Shown here piece by piece: positions 1 through 7,967 of a DNA stretch of 42,726 nucleotides (position 1 is its first letter; every line of letters starts with the position of its first letter). The notes under the pieces were generated by a model. The model did not search any database. It was not told the origin of the DNA and saw nothing but the letters and a program-made list of their open reading frames with translations. The DNA is from an uncultured Bacteroidota bacterium (GTDB taxonomy: Bacteria > Bacteroidota > Ignavibacteria > UBA10030 > UBA8401), in NCBI GenBank assembly GCA_937920105.1, contig CALETH010000145.1, positions 1-42,726 of the forward strand, given 5' to 3'. The position numbers and the translations under genes are program-made.

Positions 1-267
1 TTTTTAAAACAATTAATTAAAATTAATAAAAACTTTGTAGCTAATCTACTTGGCAAGGGAAAATTGCCTGAAGGTGAAATCAGAGAGTTGTTAATACTTG
101 TTTTTGATTATGCTAATATTGATGACATTTGCAAGCAATCTGCCATAAACCTATTAGTTGAGTGGTTTAAAAATTTACCAGATTTATGTTTATATTCTAC
201 TAAGTTTAGGGGGATAAAAAATTTGCAATATTTTCTAAAGAATCAAAATATTAAAATAAATTATTGA
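1..267 (+). CDS. C-terminal end of an unknown protein (5' end outside window)
   Basis: The reading frame is open from base 1 to the TGA at 265-267. A TTG at 64 could be taken as a start, but there is no ribosome binding site and the frame continues upstream, so this is more likely the last 88 codons of a longer gene. The peptide is rich in Leu, Ile, Asn and Lys and looks helical. I recognise no domain. It converges on dnaA, with a DnaA-box-like site between the two genes. Confidence 0.5.
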   Translation, partial: FLKQLIKINKNFVANLLGKGKLPEGEIRELLILVFDYANIDDICKQSAINLLVEWFKNLPDLCLYSTKFRGIKNLQYFLKNQNIKINY

Positions 268-269
268 AA

Positions 270-278
270 TTATCAACA
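270..278 (+). promoter_or_regulatory. DnaA-box-like 9-mer downstream of dnaA
   Basis: TTATCAACA, one base from the TTATCCACA consensus and identical to two copies upstream of dnaA. It is followed by weaker relatives at 281-289 (TATTACACA) and 292-300 (TAATTCACA), and by a short inverted repeat near 299-311. DnaA boxes on both sides of dnaA would widen the origin region; function is inferred. Confidence 0.35.
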
Positions 279-310
279 ACTATTACACAATAATTCACAT
301 GTTGTGAACA

Positions 311-1732
311 TTACGAAAGTTCTAATTTTTGTTGTAATTGTTCTATAGAATTTTTGTATTGAGAATCTGTTTTCATTAAATCCTCTACAGTCTGACAAGC
401 ATGAATAACAGTACTGTGGTCTCTTCCACCAAAATGTAAGCCAATAGTTTTTAAGGAAGAATTTGTGAGAATTTTTGCAAGATACATTGAAACCTGCCTT
501 GCATCAACAACTTCTTGTTTCCGTGTTTTAGAACGCAATAAATCCGTTGGAATAGTAAAAAATTCTGCAACTACTTTTTGAATTTCTTCAATAGTAAGTG
601 GAGTTCTTACTTTGTTGACTATTGATTTAAGAACATCGCGAGCAAGTTCAATATTAATTTCTCTATTTTCTATAGAGGCCTGTGCTAATAAACGAATATA
701 ACATCCTTCCAATTCTCTTACATTAGAAGTAACATTTGCAGCAATAAAATCTAAAACATGAGAAGAAATTTCAATATTATCATCTTCACATTTTTTTTGC
801 AAAATAGCAGTACGAGTTTCTAAATCTGGCGGTTGAATATCAGCAACTAATCCCCACTGAAAACGAGAAATAAGACGTTCATCCAACCCTTTCAATTCTC
901 GTGGTGGTTTATCAGAAGAAAGAATAATTTGTTTTCCTAATTGATGAAGAGTATTGAAGGTGTGAAAAAAACTATCTTGAGTTCGTTCTTTTCCGGAAAA
1001 AAATTGAATGTCATCAACAATCAAAATATCCATACTTCTATAAAAATCAGAAAATTCTTTAATCTTATCAGATTGAATTGCATCAACAAATTCTATCGTA
1101 AATTTTTCACTGGAAATATAAGCAACACGTTTTACCTTTCCATTTTCAAGAGCGTAATTTCCAATTGCTTGAATAAGATGCGTTTTTCCTAAGCCCGTTC
1201 CACCATAAATAAGTAATGGATTAAATGATGTTCCTCCGGGATTATTTGCAACGGCAACTGCTGCTGCTCTTGCTAATTGATTACTTTCACCTTTTATGTA
1301 ATTTGTAAAAATATAACGAGCATTTAAATTTGTTTGATGAAATGGCAACGGCTCATTTTTTTCCGGAACAGAAATTTCTACAACAGAATTATTATTGTGA
1401 AATGAGGATGGATTTTTGATTGGCTCACGAAGAGTATTTTCATCATCTAAAAATTCTTCTGCTGGAAGAACGTTGTAGGTGAGTTTTACGGTATCGCCAA
1501 AAACTTTTTTCAGATTATTTTGAATAACATTATAATAATGTTCTTCAATCCACTCGTAAAAAAATTGACTTGGGACAGAAACGATGAGTTCATTTTCTTC
1601 AAAAGAAACGGGTTTGATTGGTTCAAACCAAGTTTTAAAACTTAAACTATTAATTTCTGGCTGAACAAGTGTGAGAAAGGATTTCCACAACTCTTCTGCT
1701 TTAATAATATTTTGAATATTGTAATTATCCAT
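311..1732 (-). CDS. dnaA: Chromosomal replication initiator protein DnaA
   Basis: Binds DnaA boxes at oriC, melts the origin and helps load the helicase. The protein is 473 aa, normal for the family. Domain I covers about residues 1-85, followed by a variable linker. The AAA+ domain has Walker A GGTGLGKT at 177-184 and Walker B ILIVDD at 236-241. The C-terminal domain IV HTH carries the DnaA signature around GGRDHSTVIHA near 435-445. The ATG at 1732 fits the usual N-terminus. The upstream region holds several DnaA boxes, so autoregulation is likely (known for the family; inferred here). It is convergent with the partial gene at 1-267 and divergent from miaB. Confidence 0.97.
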   Translation of the reverse strand: MDNYNIQNIIKAEELWKSFLTLVQPEINSLSFKTWFEPIKPVSFEENELIVSVPSQFFYEWIEEHYYNVIQNNLKKVFGDTVKLTYNVLPAEEFLDDENTLREPIKNPSSFHNNNSVVEISVPEKNEPLPFHQTNLNARYIFTNYIKGESNQLARAAAVAVANNPGGTSFNPLLIYGGTGLGKTHLIQAIGNYALENGKVKRVAYISSEKFTIEFVDAIQSDKIKEFSDFYRSMDILIVDDIQFFSGKERTQDSFFHTFNTLHQLGKQIILSSDKPPRELKGLDERLISRFQWGLVADIQPPDLETRTAILQKKCEDDNIEISSHVLDFIAANVTSNVRELEGCYIRLLAQASIENREINIELARDVLKSIVNKVRTPLTIEEIQKVVAEFFTIPTDLLRSKTRKQEVVDARQVSMYLAKILTNSSLKTIGLHFGGRDHSTVIHACQTVEDLMKTDSQYKNSIEQLQQKLELS

Positions 1733-2164
1733 TATAATTCACATTTATTAACAAAGTTATCAACATGAGTATAAAAAACAGTAATTTTCTGAAAAGAAGT
1801 TAAAAAGTTATCAACAAAACTATGAATAGATTAAAACGTTATATTTCAATATGTTATAGTGGTAACAAGTAAAATATTCACAGAATGTGTAAAAATAATA
1901 AGAAAATGGAGATTAATAGCATAAAGTTATCCACATTCTATAAACACTAAAAATGAGAGATTCCAGCAAACAATTATACACTTAAAATGTGAGTAAAGTC
2001 AAGTAAAAATGAAAAAAAGTTATTTTTAGACCTCACAGGTTTTTAAAACCCTGTGAGGTCTAGTAACATTTATCTGACGAAATGTCAATTTGCTTGTCTT
2101 ACATAAACAAAATTTATATATTTGTTATCTATTATAGAACTCTGGCGGAGTTGCGAAAAAAAGA
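1733..2164. other. Probable oriC / dnaA-miaB intergenic region
   Basis: This 432-bp AT-rich gap next to dnaA contains DnaA boxes: TTATCAACA at 1757-1765 and 1808-1816, a perfect TTATCCACA at 1927-1935, and TTTTACACA on the minus strand at 1886-1894. TTATACACT at 1974-1982 is a weaker match. The A+T-rich stretch around 1820-1870 could serve as the unwinding element. The right part holds a palindromic repeat (2028-2061) and a small hairpin at 2138-2152 (AACTC/GAGTT) resembling half of the same repeat family. Origin assignment rests on the box cluster and the position beside dnaA. No strand-skew test was possible. Confidence 0.65.
2028..2061. repeat. Intergenic palindrome, family 1 (copy 1)
   Basis: Arms AGACCTCACAGG (2028-2039) and CCTGTGAGGTCT (2050-2061) pair perfectly, and the pairing extends into TTTT/AAAA with one extra C. 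The arm sequence is the reverse orientation of the copy at 25673-25705. It lies between the putative origin and miaB. Confidence 0.7.
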
Positions 2165-3466
2165 ATGAAAAAAAATATCTACATAGAAACCTACGGCTGC
2201 CAAATGAATGTTGCCGATTCCGAAGTGGTGATGAGTATTATGAATAATGACGGATTCGGAATTTCTACCACACCGGAAAATGCCGATGTAATTTTGGTGA
2301 ACACATGCAGCGTTCGAGATAATGCTGAAGCAAGAGTTACTCAACGGTTGCACACATTAAAGGGCTACAAGCAAAATAATCCCGGAGTGTTAATTGGTGT
2401 TTTAGGATGTATGGCAGAACGACTTCGTACAGAATTAATTGATAAAGGAAATATTGTTGATATAGTCGTTGGTCCCGATGAATACAGAAAACTTCCCACA
2501 CTGGTAGAAAATGCGTACGCCGGTGAACGTGGGATTGCTGTGAAGCTTTCTCGTGTGGAAAATTATGATGATATTCTCCCACTTCGCACCGAAGGAATTA
2601 ATGCGTGGATTTCTGTTATGCGTGGATGTGATAAATTCTGCACATTCTGTGTCGTTCCATTTACACGTGGAAGAGAACGAAGCAGAAGTTTAAAAAGTGT
2701 TGTTGAAGAAGTTCATCGATTAAGTGAACAGGGCTTTAAAGAAATTACTTTACTCGGACAAAATGTAAATTCTTATCACGATGGTGAATATGATTTTGCA
2801 GATTTGATGAAACATGTAAGCAACGTTGATACAAATATTCGTATTCGCTTTATGACACCACATCCTCAAGATATGTCCGATAAATTGATAGAGACCATTG
2901 CAATTCAGAAAAATATTTGTAAATATATTCATCTGCCAATACAATCCGGTTCAAATAGAATTTTAAAATTGATGAATAGAACATATACTATTGAGCATTA
3001 TCTTCAATTGGTGGAAAAAATTCGCACAGCAATTCCGGAAGCAGCCTTTTCTACGGATATTATTGCTGGCTTTCCTACAGAAACTGATGAAGACCACAAT
3101 GCAACAATAGAAGCAATAAAACATGTTCGTTATGATGGTGCCTATATGTTCAAATATTCTCCACGAGAAAACACCAAAGCATGGAAAATGGGTGATGATA
3201 TTTCTGAAGAAATAAAAGTACAACGATTAAATGAAATTATAGAAGTGCAAAATTCCATAGCAGCAGAAATCAACCAAACACTTATCGGAAAAACTGTGGA
3301 AGTTCTTGCAGAGCGAGAAAGTTCCCGCTCTAAAGAAGATTTTGTAGGAAGAACAGATACCAATAAAAAAGTTCTTTTTCCAAAAGAAAATATTTCCATC
3401 GGAAATTATGCAACAATAAAAATTCACAAAACAAATAGTGCAACGTTGTTTGGAAGAGTACAGTAA
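2165..3466 (+). CDS. miaB: tRNA-2-methylthio-N6-dimethylallyladenosine synthase MiaB
   Basis: Radical-SAM methylthiotransferase that converts i6A37 to ms2i6A37 in tRNAs reading UNN codons. The 433-aa length is typical. The N-terminal UPF0004 domain has its three cluster cysteines at C12 (YGCQMN), C48 (NTCSV) and C82 (GCMAE). The radical-SAM motif is C155-x3-C159-x2-C162 (GCDKFCTFC). A TRAM domain forms about the last 65 residues. The ATG at 2165 gives the expected MKKxYIETYGCQMN start. The next gene begins 7 nt after the stop, so miaB may be co-transcribed with the restriction-modification genes. Confidence 0.96.
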   Translation: MKKNIYIETYGCQMNVADSEVVMSIMNNDGFGISTTPENADVILVNTCSVRDNAEARVTQRLHTLKGYKQNNPGVLIGVLGCMAERLRTELIDKGNIVDIVVGPDEYRKLPTLVENAYAGERGIAVKLSRVENYDDILPLRTEGINAWISVMRGCDKFCTFCVVPFTRGRERSRSLKSVVEEVHRLSEQGFKEITLLGQNVNSYHDGEYDFADLMKHVSNVDTNIRIRFMTPHPQDMSDKLIETIAIQKNICKYIHLPIQSGSNRILKLMNRTYTIEHYLQLVEKIRTAIPEAAFSTDIIAGFPTETDEDHNATIEAIKHVRYDGAYMFKYSPRENTKAWKMGDDISEEIKVQRLNEIIEVQNSIAAEINQTLIGKTVEVLAERESSRSKEDFVGRTDTNKKVLFPKENISIGNYATIKIHKTNSATLFGRVQ

Positions 3467-3473
3467 AAATACA

Positions 3474-4763
3474 ATGTTAGAAAAAACAAAACATATAATT
3501 GTAAATGGTGATAGTCGGCACATGAATGATGTTGCTGATAAAAGTGTTCATTTGATTATAACATCTCCACCATATTGGCAGTTAAAAGATTATGGAACAG
3601 AAAACCAAATTGGTTTTCATGATGATTATGAAACGTACATCAATCACCTAAATCTAACATGGCAAGAATGTTATAGAGTTTTACATGATGGTTGCCGGCT
3701 TTGTATAAATATTGGCGACCAATTTGCTCGTTCAACGTATTATGGAAGATATAAAATTATCCCAATCCACACGGAAATAATAAAATTTTGTGAAACCATT
3801 GGTTTTGATTTTATGGGAAAAATCATTTGGCAAAAAACAACCACAATGAATACAACCGGTGGAGCAAGTATTATGGGGAGTTTTCCTCATCCCAGAAATG
3901 GAATTGTAAAACTTGATTTTGAATACATTTTACTTTTTAAAAAACAAGGGGATGCACCAAAACCCACAAAAGAACAAAAAGAACAATCTATAATGAGTAA
4001 TGAAGATTGGAACATGTATTTTAATGGGCATTGGTATTTTGGTGGAGCAAAACAAGATAAACACCTCGCAATGTTTCCCGAAGAATTACCATATAGACTT
4101 ATAAGAATGTTTTCTTTTCCTAATGAAACTGTGCTTGACCCATTTTTAGGAAGTGGAACAACAGCATTAGTTGCAAGAAAACTGAATAGAAATTCTGTTG
4201 GATATGAAATAAATCCGGAATTTATCCCCATCATAAAAAATAAGATTGGACATAATGATATTGTATCAAATGTTTCTGTAGAAGTAATTAAACAAAAAAA
4301 TATAGCAGATAATTTTGATGAAAAAATTACATCGCTGCCATATAAATTTAAAGATTTTCATAAACTTGATAAAAAAATTGATGTGAAGAAAATACAATAT
4401 GGTTCAAAGATAGATGCAAAGAGTACAGGAAAACGAGAAGAATATTTTTCCGTCAAAGAAATCATTAGTCCAGAACTCATAAAATTAAATAATAATTTAA
4501 TCATTCGGCTTATAGGCATAAAACAAAACACAGCAATTAATGGAAAAGCCAATGAATATTTAATTAAAAAACTTCGTGGTAAAAAAGTATTTTTGAAATA
4601 TGACCAGAAAAAACACGATGAACAAAATAATCTCTTTGCATATTTGTATTTAGAAAATAAAACATTCATCAATGCACATTTATTAAAAGAAAATTTAGCA
4701 TTGGTTGATAATTCTATTGAATTCAAATACAAAACAAAATTTAACGAATTACAAAATGGCTAA
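3474..4763 (+). CDS. DNA methyltransferase (N4-cytosine/N6-adenine type) with a C-terminal SNase-like domain
   Basis: Modification subunit of the restriction-modification pair with the next gene. Motif IV TSPPYW lies at residues 30-35 and the SAM-binding motif DPFLGSGTT at 222-230, the catalytic-first order of beta-class amino-methyltransferases. The open frame reaches back to an ATG at 3438 inside miaB; ATG 3474 is preferred because it clears miaB and begins just before the conserved NGDS motif. Residues from about 330 to 425 resemble a staphylococcal-nuclease OB fold (RLIGI, then AYLYL, then INAHLLKENLALV). The Arg and Glu positions expected of an active nuclease do not appear conserved, so it is probably a binding or specificity module. 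Its target is inferred to match that of its MjaI-like partner (CTAG). Confidence 0.88.
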   Translation: MLEKTKHIIVNGDSRHMNDVADKSVHLIITSPPYWQLKDYGTENQIGFHDDYETYINHLNLTWQECYRVLHDGCRLCINIGDQFARSTYYGRYKIIPIHTEIIKFCETIGFDFMGKIIWQKTTTMNTTGGASIMGSFPHPRNGIVKLDFEYILLFKKQGDAPKPTKEQKEQSIMSNEDWNMYFNGHWYFGGAKQDKHLAMFPEELPYRLIRMFSFPNETVLDPFLGSGTTALVARKLNRNSVGYEINPEFIPIIKNKIGHNDIVSNVSVEVIKQKNIADNFDEKITSLPYKFKDFHKLDKKIDVKKIQYGSKIDAKSTGKREEYFSVKEIISPELIKLNNNLIIRLIGIKQNTAINGKANEYLIKKLRGKKVFLKYDQKKHDEQNNLFAYLYLENKTFINAHLLKENLALVDNSIEFKYKTKFNELQNG

Positions 4764-5451
4764 AAAATATTCGTTAGAATTTGGAAAAAAAGAAAAAGTA
4801 TTAAACTATACTTGTCAAACATATCAACTTTCAAGACCTAACAAGGTTGGAGCCGTAATGGCTCTAATAAGAGAATGTCAACCAAAAAAACTTGAAGAAT
4901 GGGAACAATGGTATTTTGAAAATGCACAAACATCAGGAAAGCATAGTAGTAAAATCACGAAAAAAACTTTGCAAGAACTAGGTGAACGTCTCTACGAAAA
5001 AATAACTGAAGTTGTTATTCCTGAATGGCAAGAAGCATTTAAAAAATTAACGAAACAAGATTGCTACGATTATATTTACAACTTAACAATTAATAGAACG
5101 TATGATGGATATATACGAGAGAAATCAGTTGTGAATGATGGATTAGCAAAAGAATTTCCAACAATAAAATTTGAAGAAAGTTCTGCCGAATTAGACCACG
5201 CGGGTGATATTGATTATTTAGGCATAGTGAAAGACGGAATTGCTTTTGGTATTCAAATAAAGCCAATAACAGCCCAAGCAAATTTTGGAAATTATAAACC
5301 ATCAGAACGCATGCAACATAGTTTTAGAAATTTTACTGATGAATTTAAAGGCAACGTTTTTATCGTATTAAGTTTAGATGGAGAAATAGCAAATAAAAAA
5401 GTAATTAACGATATCAAAAAAGAAATACAACGGCTTAATAATCTTAAATAA
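4756..5451 (+). CDS. MjaI-family type II restriction endonuclease
   Basis: Predicted to cleave unmodified DNA; the family's founder MjaI cuts CTAG (established knowledge). Family hallmarks are visible in order: the N-terminal PNKVGAVMALIREC block, LEEWEQWYFEN, LYEKITEV, DCYDYIYNLTINRTYDGY, and a PD-(D/E)xK-type centre with D151/D153 followed by GIQIKP (Q167, K169). ATG 4756 overlaps the methyltransferase stop by 8 bp, suggesting translational coupling. An upstream in-frame ATG at 4705 would lie deep inside the methyltransferase gene and is rejected. It is 231 aa, normal for a small type II enzyme. The actual target in this organism is inferred. Confidence 0.85.
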   Translation: MAKKYSLEFGKKEKVLNYTCQTYQLSRPNKVGAVMALIRECQPKKLEEWEQWYFENAQTSGKHSSKITKKTLQELGERLYEKITEVVIPEWQEAFKKLTKQDCYDYIYNLTINRTYDGYIREKSVVNDGLAKEFPTIKFEESSAELDHAGDIDYLGIVKDGIAFGIQIKPITAQANFGNYKPSERMQHSFRNFTDEFKGNVFIVLSLDGEIANKKVINDIKKEIQRLNNLK

Positions 5452-5460
5452 AAAAATATT

Positions 5461-6150
5461 ATGAAAACACTACTCACAATTATTTTTGTAACATCACTTT
5501 CGTACGCACAACTTTCAGAAAAAGAAATACGTCAAAAATTAGATTTAATTTATAACGGACAAGCAGAAAGAGTTCGCACAGAATTACCAACACTGCAAAA
5601 ACAAAATCCAAATGATGCTGGATTGTTATATGTAGAAGCAATTCTCACTTCCGATGGAGCAAAAGCAGTCATTCTTTTTCAAAAAATTGTAGAAAATTAT
5701 TCCGAAAGCATTTGGGCTGATGATGCACTCTATAAACAATATCAATATTATTATTCTATCGGACTCTATAAAACTGCAGACCAAAAAATGGAGCAATTAA
5801 AAAAACAATATCCAACATCCATTTTTGTTTCCGGAGAAGATGTACAACCAATTCCAACACCAAAAAAAGAAACAGTTGAAACACCAACCACACCAAAAAA
5901 GAATGTTGAAGTAAAAAAAGGAAAATATGCAATTCAAATCGGTGCATATTCTTTAGAAGAAACAGCGAAAAAGCAAATCAACACATTAGAAAATATTGGT
6001 CAGCAAGCAATCATCACAACAAAGCAAAGCAATGGAAAAACATTATATGTAGTTTCCATAGAGGGCTTTATGACAGAACAAGAAACACGCAATGTTATTG
6101 CGGATTTAAAATCTAAACATAACATAGAATCAATTATCGTTTCTCGGTAA
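5461..6150 (+). CDS. Exported TPR-like protein with C-terminal SPOR domain
   Basis: The signal peptide (about residues 1-16, ending SYA-Q) directs export. A helical repeat section (about 20-125), rich in Leu, Gln and Tyr and including a segment ending LYKQYQYYYSIGLYKTADQKM, resembles tetratricopeptide or YbgF-like repeats. A Pro/Thr/Lys linker (about 126-150) leads into a SPOR domain (about 152-229, YAIQIGAYS... ending ESIIVSR). SPOR domains bind denuded peptidoglycan at division sites (established knowledge). It follows the endonuclease gene by 9 nt, but the palindromic terminator downstream separates it from the sigma-54 regulator. The exact role is not known. Confidence 0.85.
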   Translation: MKTLLTIIFVTSLSYAQLSEKEIRQKLDLIYNGQAERVRTELPTLQKQNPNDAGLLYVEAILTSDGAKAVILFQKIVENYSESIWADDALYKQYQYYYSIGLYKTADQKMEQLKKQYPTSIFVSGEDVQPIPTPKKETVETPTTPKKNVEVKKGKYAIQIGAYSLEETAKKQINTLENIGQQAIITTKQSNGKTLYVVSIEGFMTEQETRNVIADLKSKHNIESIIVSR

Positions 6151-6157
6151 AAATAAA

Positions 6158-6190
6158 AACCCTGCCAGAGTTTAAAACTCTGGCAGGGTT
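6158..6190. repeat. Family 1 palindrome (copy 2), likely bidirectional terminator
   Basis: Perfect 16-bp arms (AACCCTGCCAGAGTTT and its exact complement) around a single A. It begins 7 nt after the stop of the SPOR gene. Position and stem strength suggest transcription termination or mRNA 3'-end protection; there is no long T-run. Confidence 0.75.
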
Positions 6191-6207
6191 GCAGAATACA
6201 GGGAATA

Positions 6208-7359
6208 ATGAACGCACAAGAAATTCAGCAGAAGTATGGAATTTTAGGAACATCAACTGCAATACAAGAAATTCTTCAAGTACTACAACAAGTAGCACCC
6301 ACCGAACTTACCATTCTTATCACTGGGGAAAGCGGAACCGGAAAAGAAGTTATTGCAAAGGCAATTCATAAAGCGAGTAAGAGAGCCACACAACCAATGC
6401 TCACGGTTAATTGTGGTGCAATTCCTGAAGGAATTATTGAAAGCGAATTGTTTGGACATGAAAAAGGTGCATTCACCGGAGCAGGAGAATTTCGCAAAGG
6501 GTATTTCGAACTCGCTGATGGTGGAACAATTTTTTTAGATGAAATTGGTGAACTTCCACTGGCAACACAAGTAAAATTTTTGCGTGTGTTGGAAAGCGGT
6601 GAATTTATGCGAGTAGGTTCATCTGTTACAAGAAAAGTTGATGTAAGAATTATTGCTGCTACCAACAGAAATTTAGATGAAGAAGTTCACCATAAGCGTT
6701 TCCGACAAGATTTATTTTATCGTCTTCGTTCAGTCAATATAGTTTTACCTCCATTGCGTGAACGGCGAGAAGATGTACCTATTTTATTTCATCATTTTGC
6801 AAAAGAGAGTGCAGAAAAAAATAAAATTACCTTTTTAGGAATTGATGATGATGCGATGGAAATTTTAAAAAATCATTACTGGCAAGGAAACATCCGCGAA
6901 TTACGAAATCTTGTAGAAAGTATGCTTATTGTAGAAGCAGGAAAAAGAATTGATGGAGAAACAATAAAAAGATATTTACGTAGATTTCATTTTTCCGAAG
7001 AACATCGCCCGCTTCCAATGATGTTGCCAAGAGAAAACGAGCCAAAAAATGAAATGGATGAACGTCGCCTTCTCTATCGTGCATTAATAGAAATGAAAAC
7101 AGATTTAGTAGAAATAAAAAACCTTCTTCGGAAAGCAATCCATCATTCTACTATTGAGGATGTAATAGAAAAAAATGAAAACATCCCACAAGAAAATAAT
7201 AAAGAAAAAGAAGTTGAACTCATTCCTTTAGAAGAAATGGAGCGGAAAATGATAATTGATGCACTCAAAAAATTTGAAGGGAATCGGAGAGCAGTTGCAG
7301 ACACATTAAAAATTAGTGAACGAACATTATATAGAAAAATTAAAGAATATGGACTTTAG
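6208..7359 (+). CDS. Sigma-54-interacting transcriptional activator (AAA+, Fis-type HTH)
   Basis: Enhancer-binding protein that uses ATP to open sigma-54 promoters. The AAA+ domain starts almost at residue 1. Walker A GESGTGKE is at 40-47, the sigma-54 contact loop GAFTGA at 87-92 and Walker B IFLDE ends at D111-E112; the R-finger region follows. A charged linker (about 265-345) leads to a Fis-like HTH (about 348-383, NRRAVADTLKISERTLYRKI). No receiver or sensory domain precedes the AAA+ module, as in PspF, so control must come from a partner protein or from expression level. Its end overlaps lptE, a linkage common in Bacteroidota relatives. Two sigma-54-like promoters at 18664 and 19759 are candidate targets. 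Confidence 0.93.
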   Translation: MNAQEIQQKYGILGTSTAIQEILQVLQQVAPTELTILITGESGTGKEVIAKAIHKASKRATQPMLTVNCGAIPEGIIESELFGHEKGAFTGAGEFRKGYFELADGGTIFLDEIGELPLATQVKFLRVLESGEFMRVGSSVTRKVDVRIIAATNRNLDEEVHHKRFRQDLFYRLRSVNIVLPPLRERREDVPILFHHFAKESAEKNKITFLGIDDDAMEILKNHYWQGNIRELRNLVESMLIVEAGKRIDGETIKRYLRRFHFSEEHRPLPMMLPRENEPKNEMDERRLLYRALIEMKTDLVEIKNLLRKAIHHSTIEDVIEKNENIPQENNKEKEVELIPLEEMERKMIIDALKKFEGNRRAVADTLKISERTLYRKIKEYGL

Positions 7360-7855
7360 AAAAGTTATAGGAATTGGTACAATCATAATTATTTTTTTCT
7401 CTACACTTTTTATCGGATGCTACTCGTTTCAAGGTTCATCATTACCATCACACATAAAAAGTATAGCAGTTCCATTATTTAAAGACCAAAGTGGGTTTGG
7501 AGAACCTTCGGTAAGAGAAGATATGACATCTGAACTTATCAATCTTTTTATAAAAGAAAGCAATTTAGAAATAGAAGATAAAACTACAGCAAATGCTATG
7601 TTGGAGTGTTCAATAGTTTCTGTGAATGTTAATCCATCCGTTGTTTCTCCGGGAGAACAAGTAACTTCTCAAAGAGTGACGGTCAATGTTCGTGTTATTT
7701 ATACAGATTTTGTGTTGCAAAAAAAAGTTTGGGAAAGAGATTTTTCTCAATGGGGAGATTATGAACAAAATTCTGAAACACGAAATGATGGAATAACGCG
7801 AGCAATCAAAAAAATTACAGAAGATATTTTTACAGAAACCATCTCCAATTGGTAG
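7349..7855 (+). CDS. lptE: LPS-assembly lipoprotein LptE
   Basis: Outer-membrane lipoprotein that plugs LptD and helps insert lipopolysaccharide. ATG 7349 sits within the last codons of the activator gene in another frame (11-bp overlap) and gives a 168-aa protein with a short signal and a lipobox LFIG-C24. The segment IKSIAVPLFKDQSGFGEP and the following MTSELINLFIKESNLEI are characteristic of the Bacteroidota/Chlorobiota LptE family. A longer frame from 7316 would place 11 charged residues before the signal and is disfavoured. Translational coupling to the activator gene is likely. Confidence 0.85.
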   Translation: MDFRKVIGIGTIIIIFFSTLFIGCYSFQGSSLPSHIKSIAVPLFKDQSGFGEPSVREDMTSELINLFIKESNLEIEDKTTANAMLECSIVSVNVNPSVVSPGEQVTSQRVTVNVRVIYTDFVLQKKVWERDFSQWGDYEQNSETRNDGITRAIKKITEDIFTETISNW

Positions 7856-7967
7856 CAATCTTAACTAATTTGTGTTCTGCATACTTTTATTATTATCAAA
7901 AAAATTCTTATATTTCAATCTTCATAAAAACAATCAACACTAAAGAGGAGTATATTTTTTTATCATT

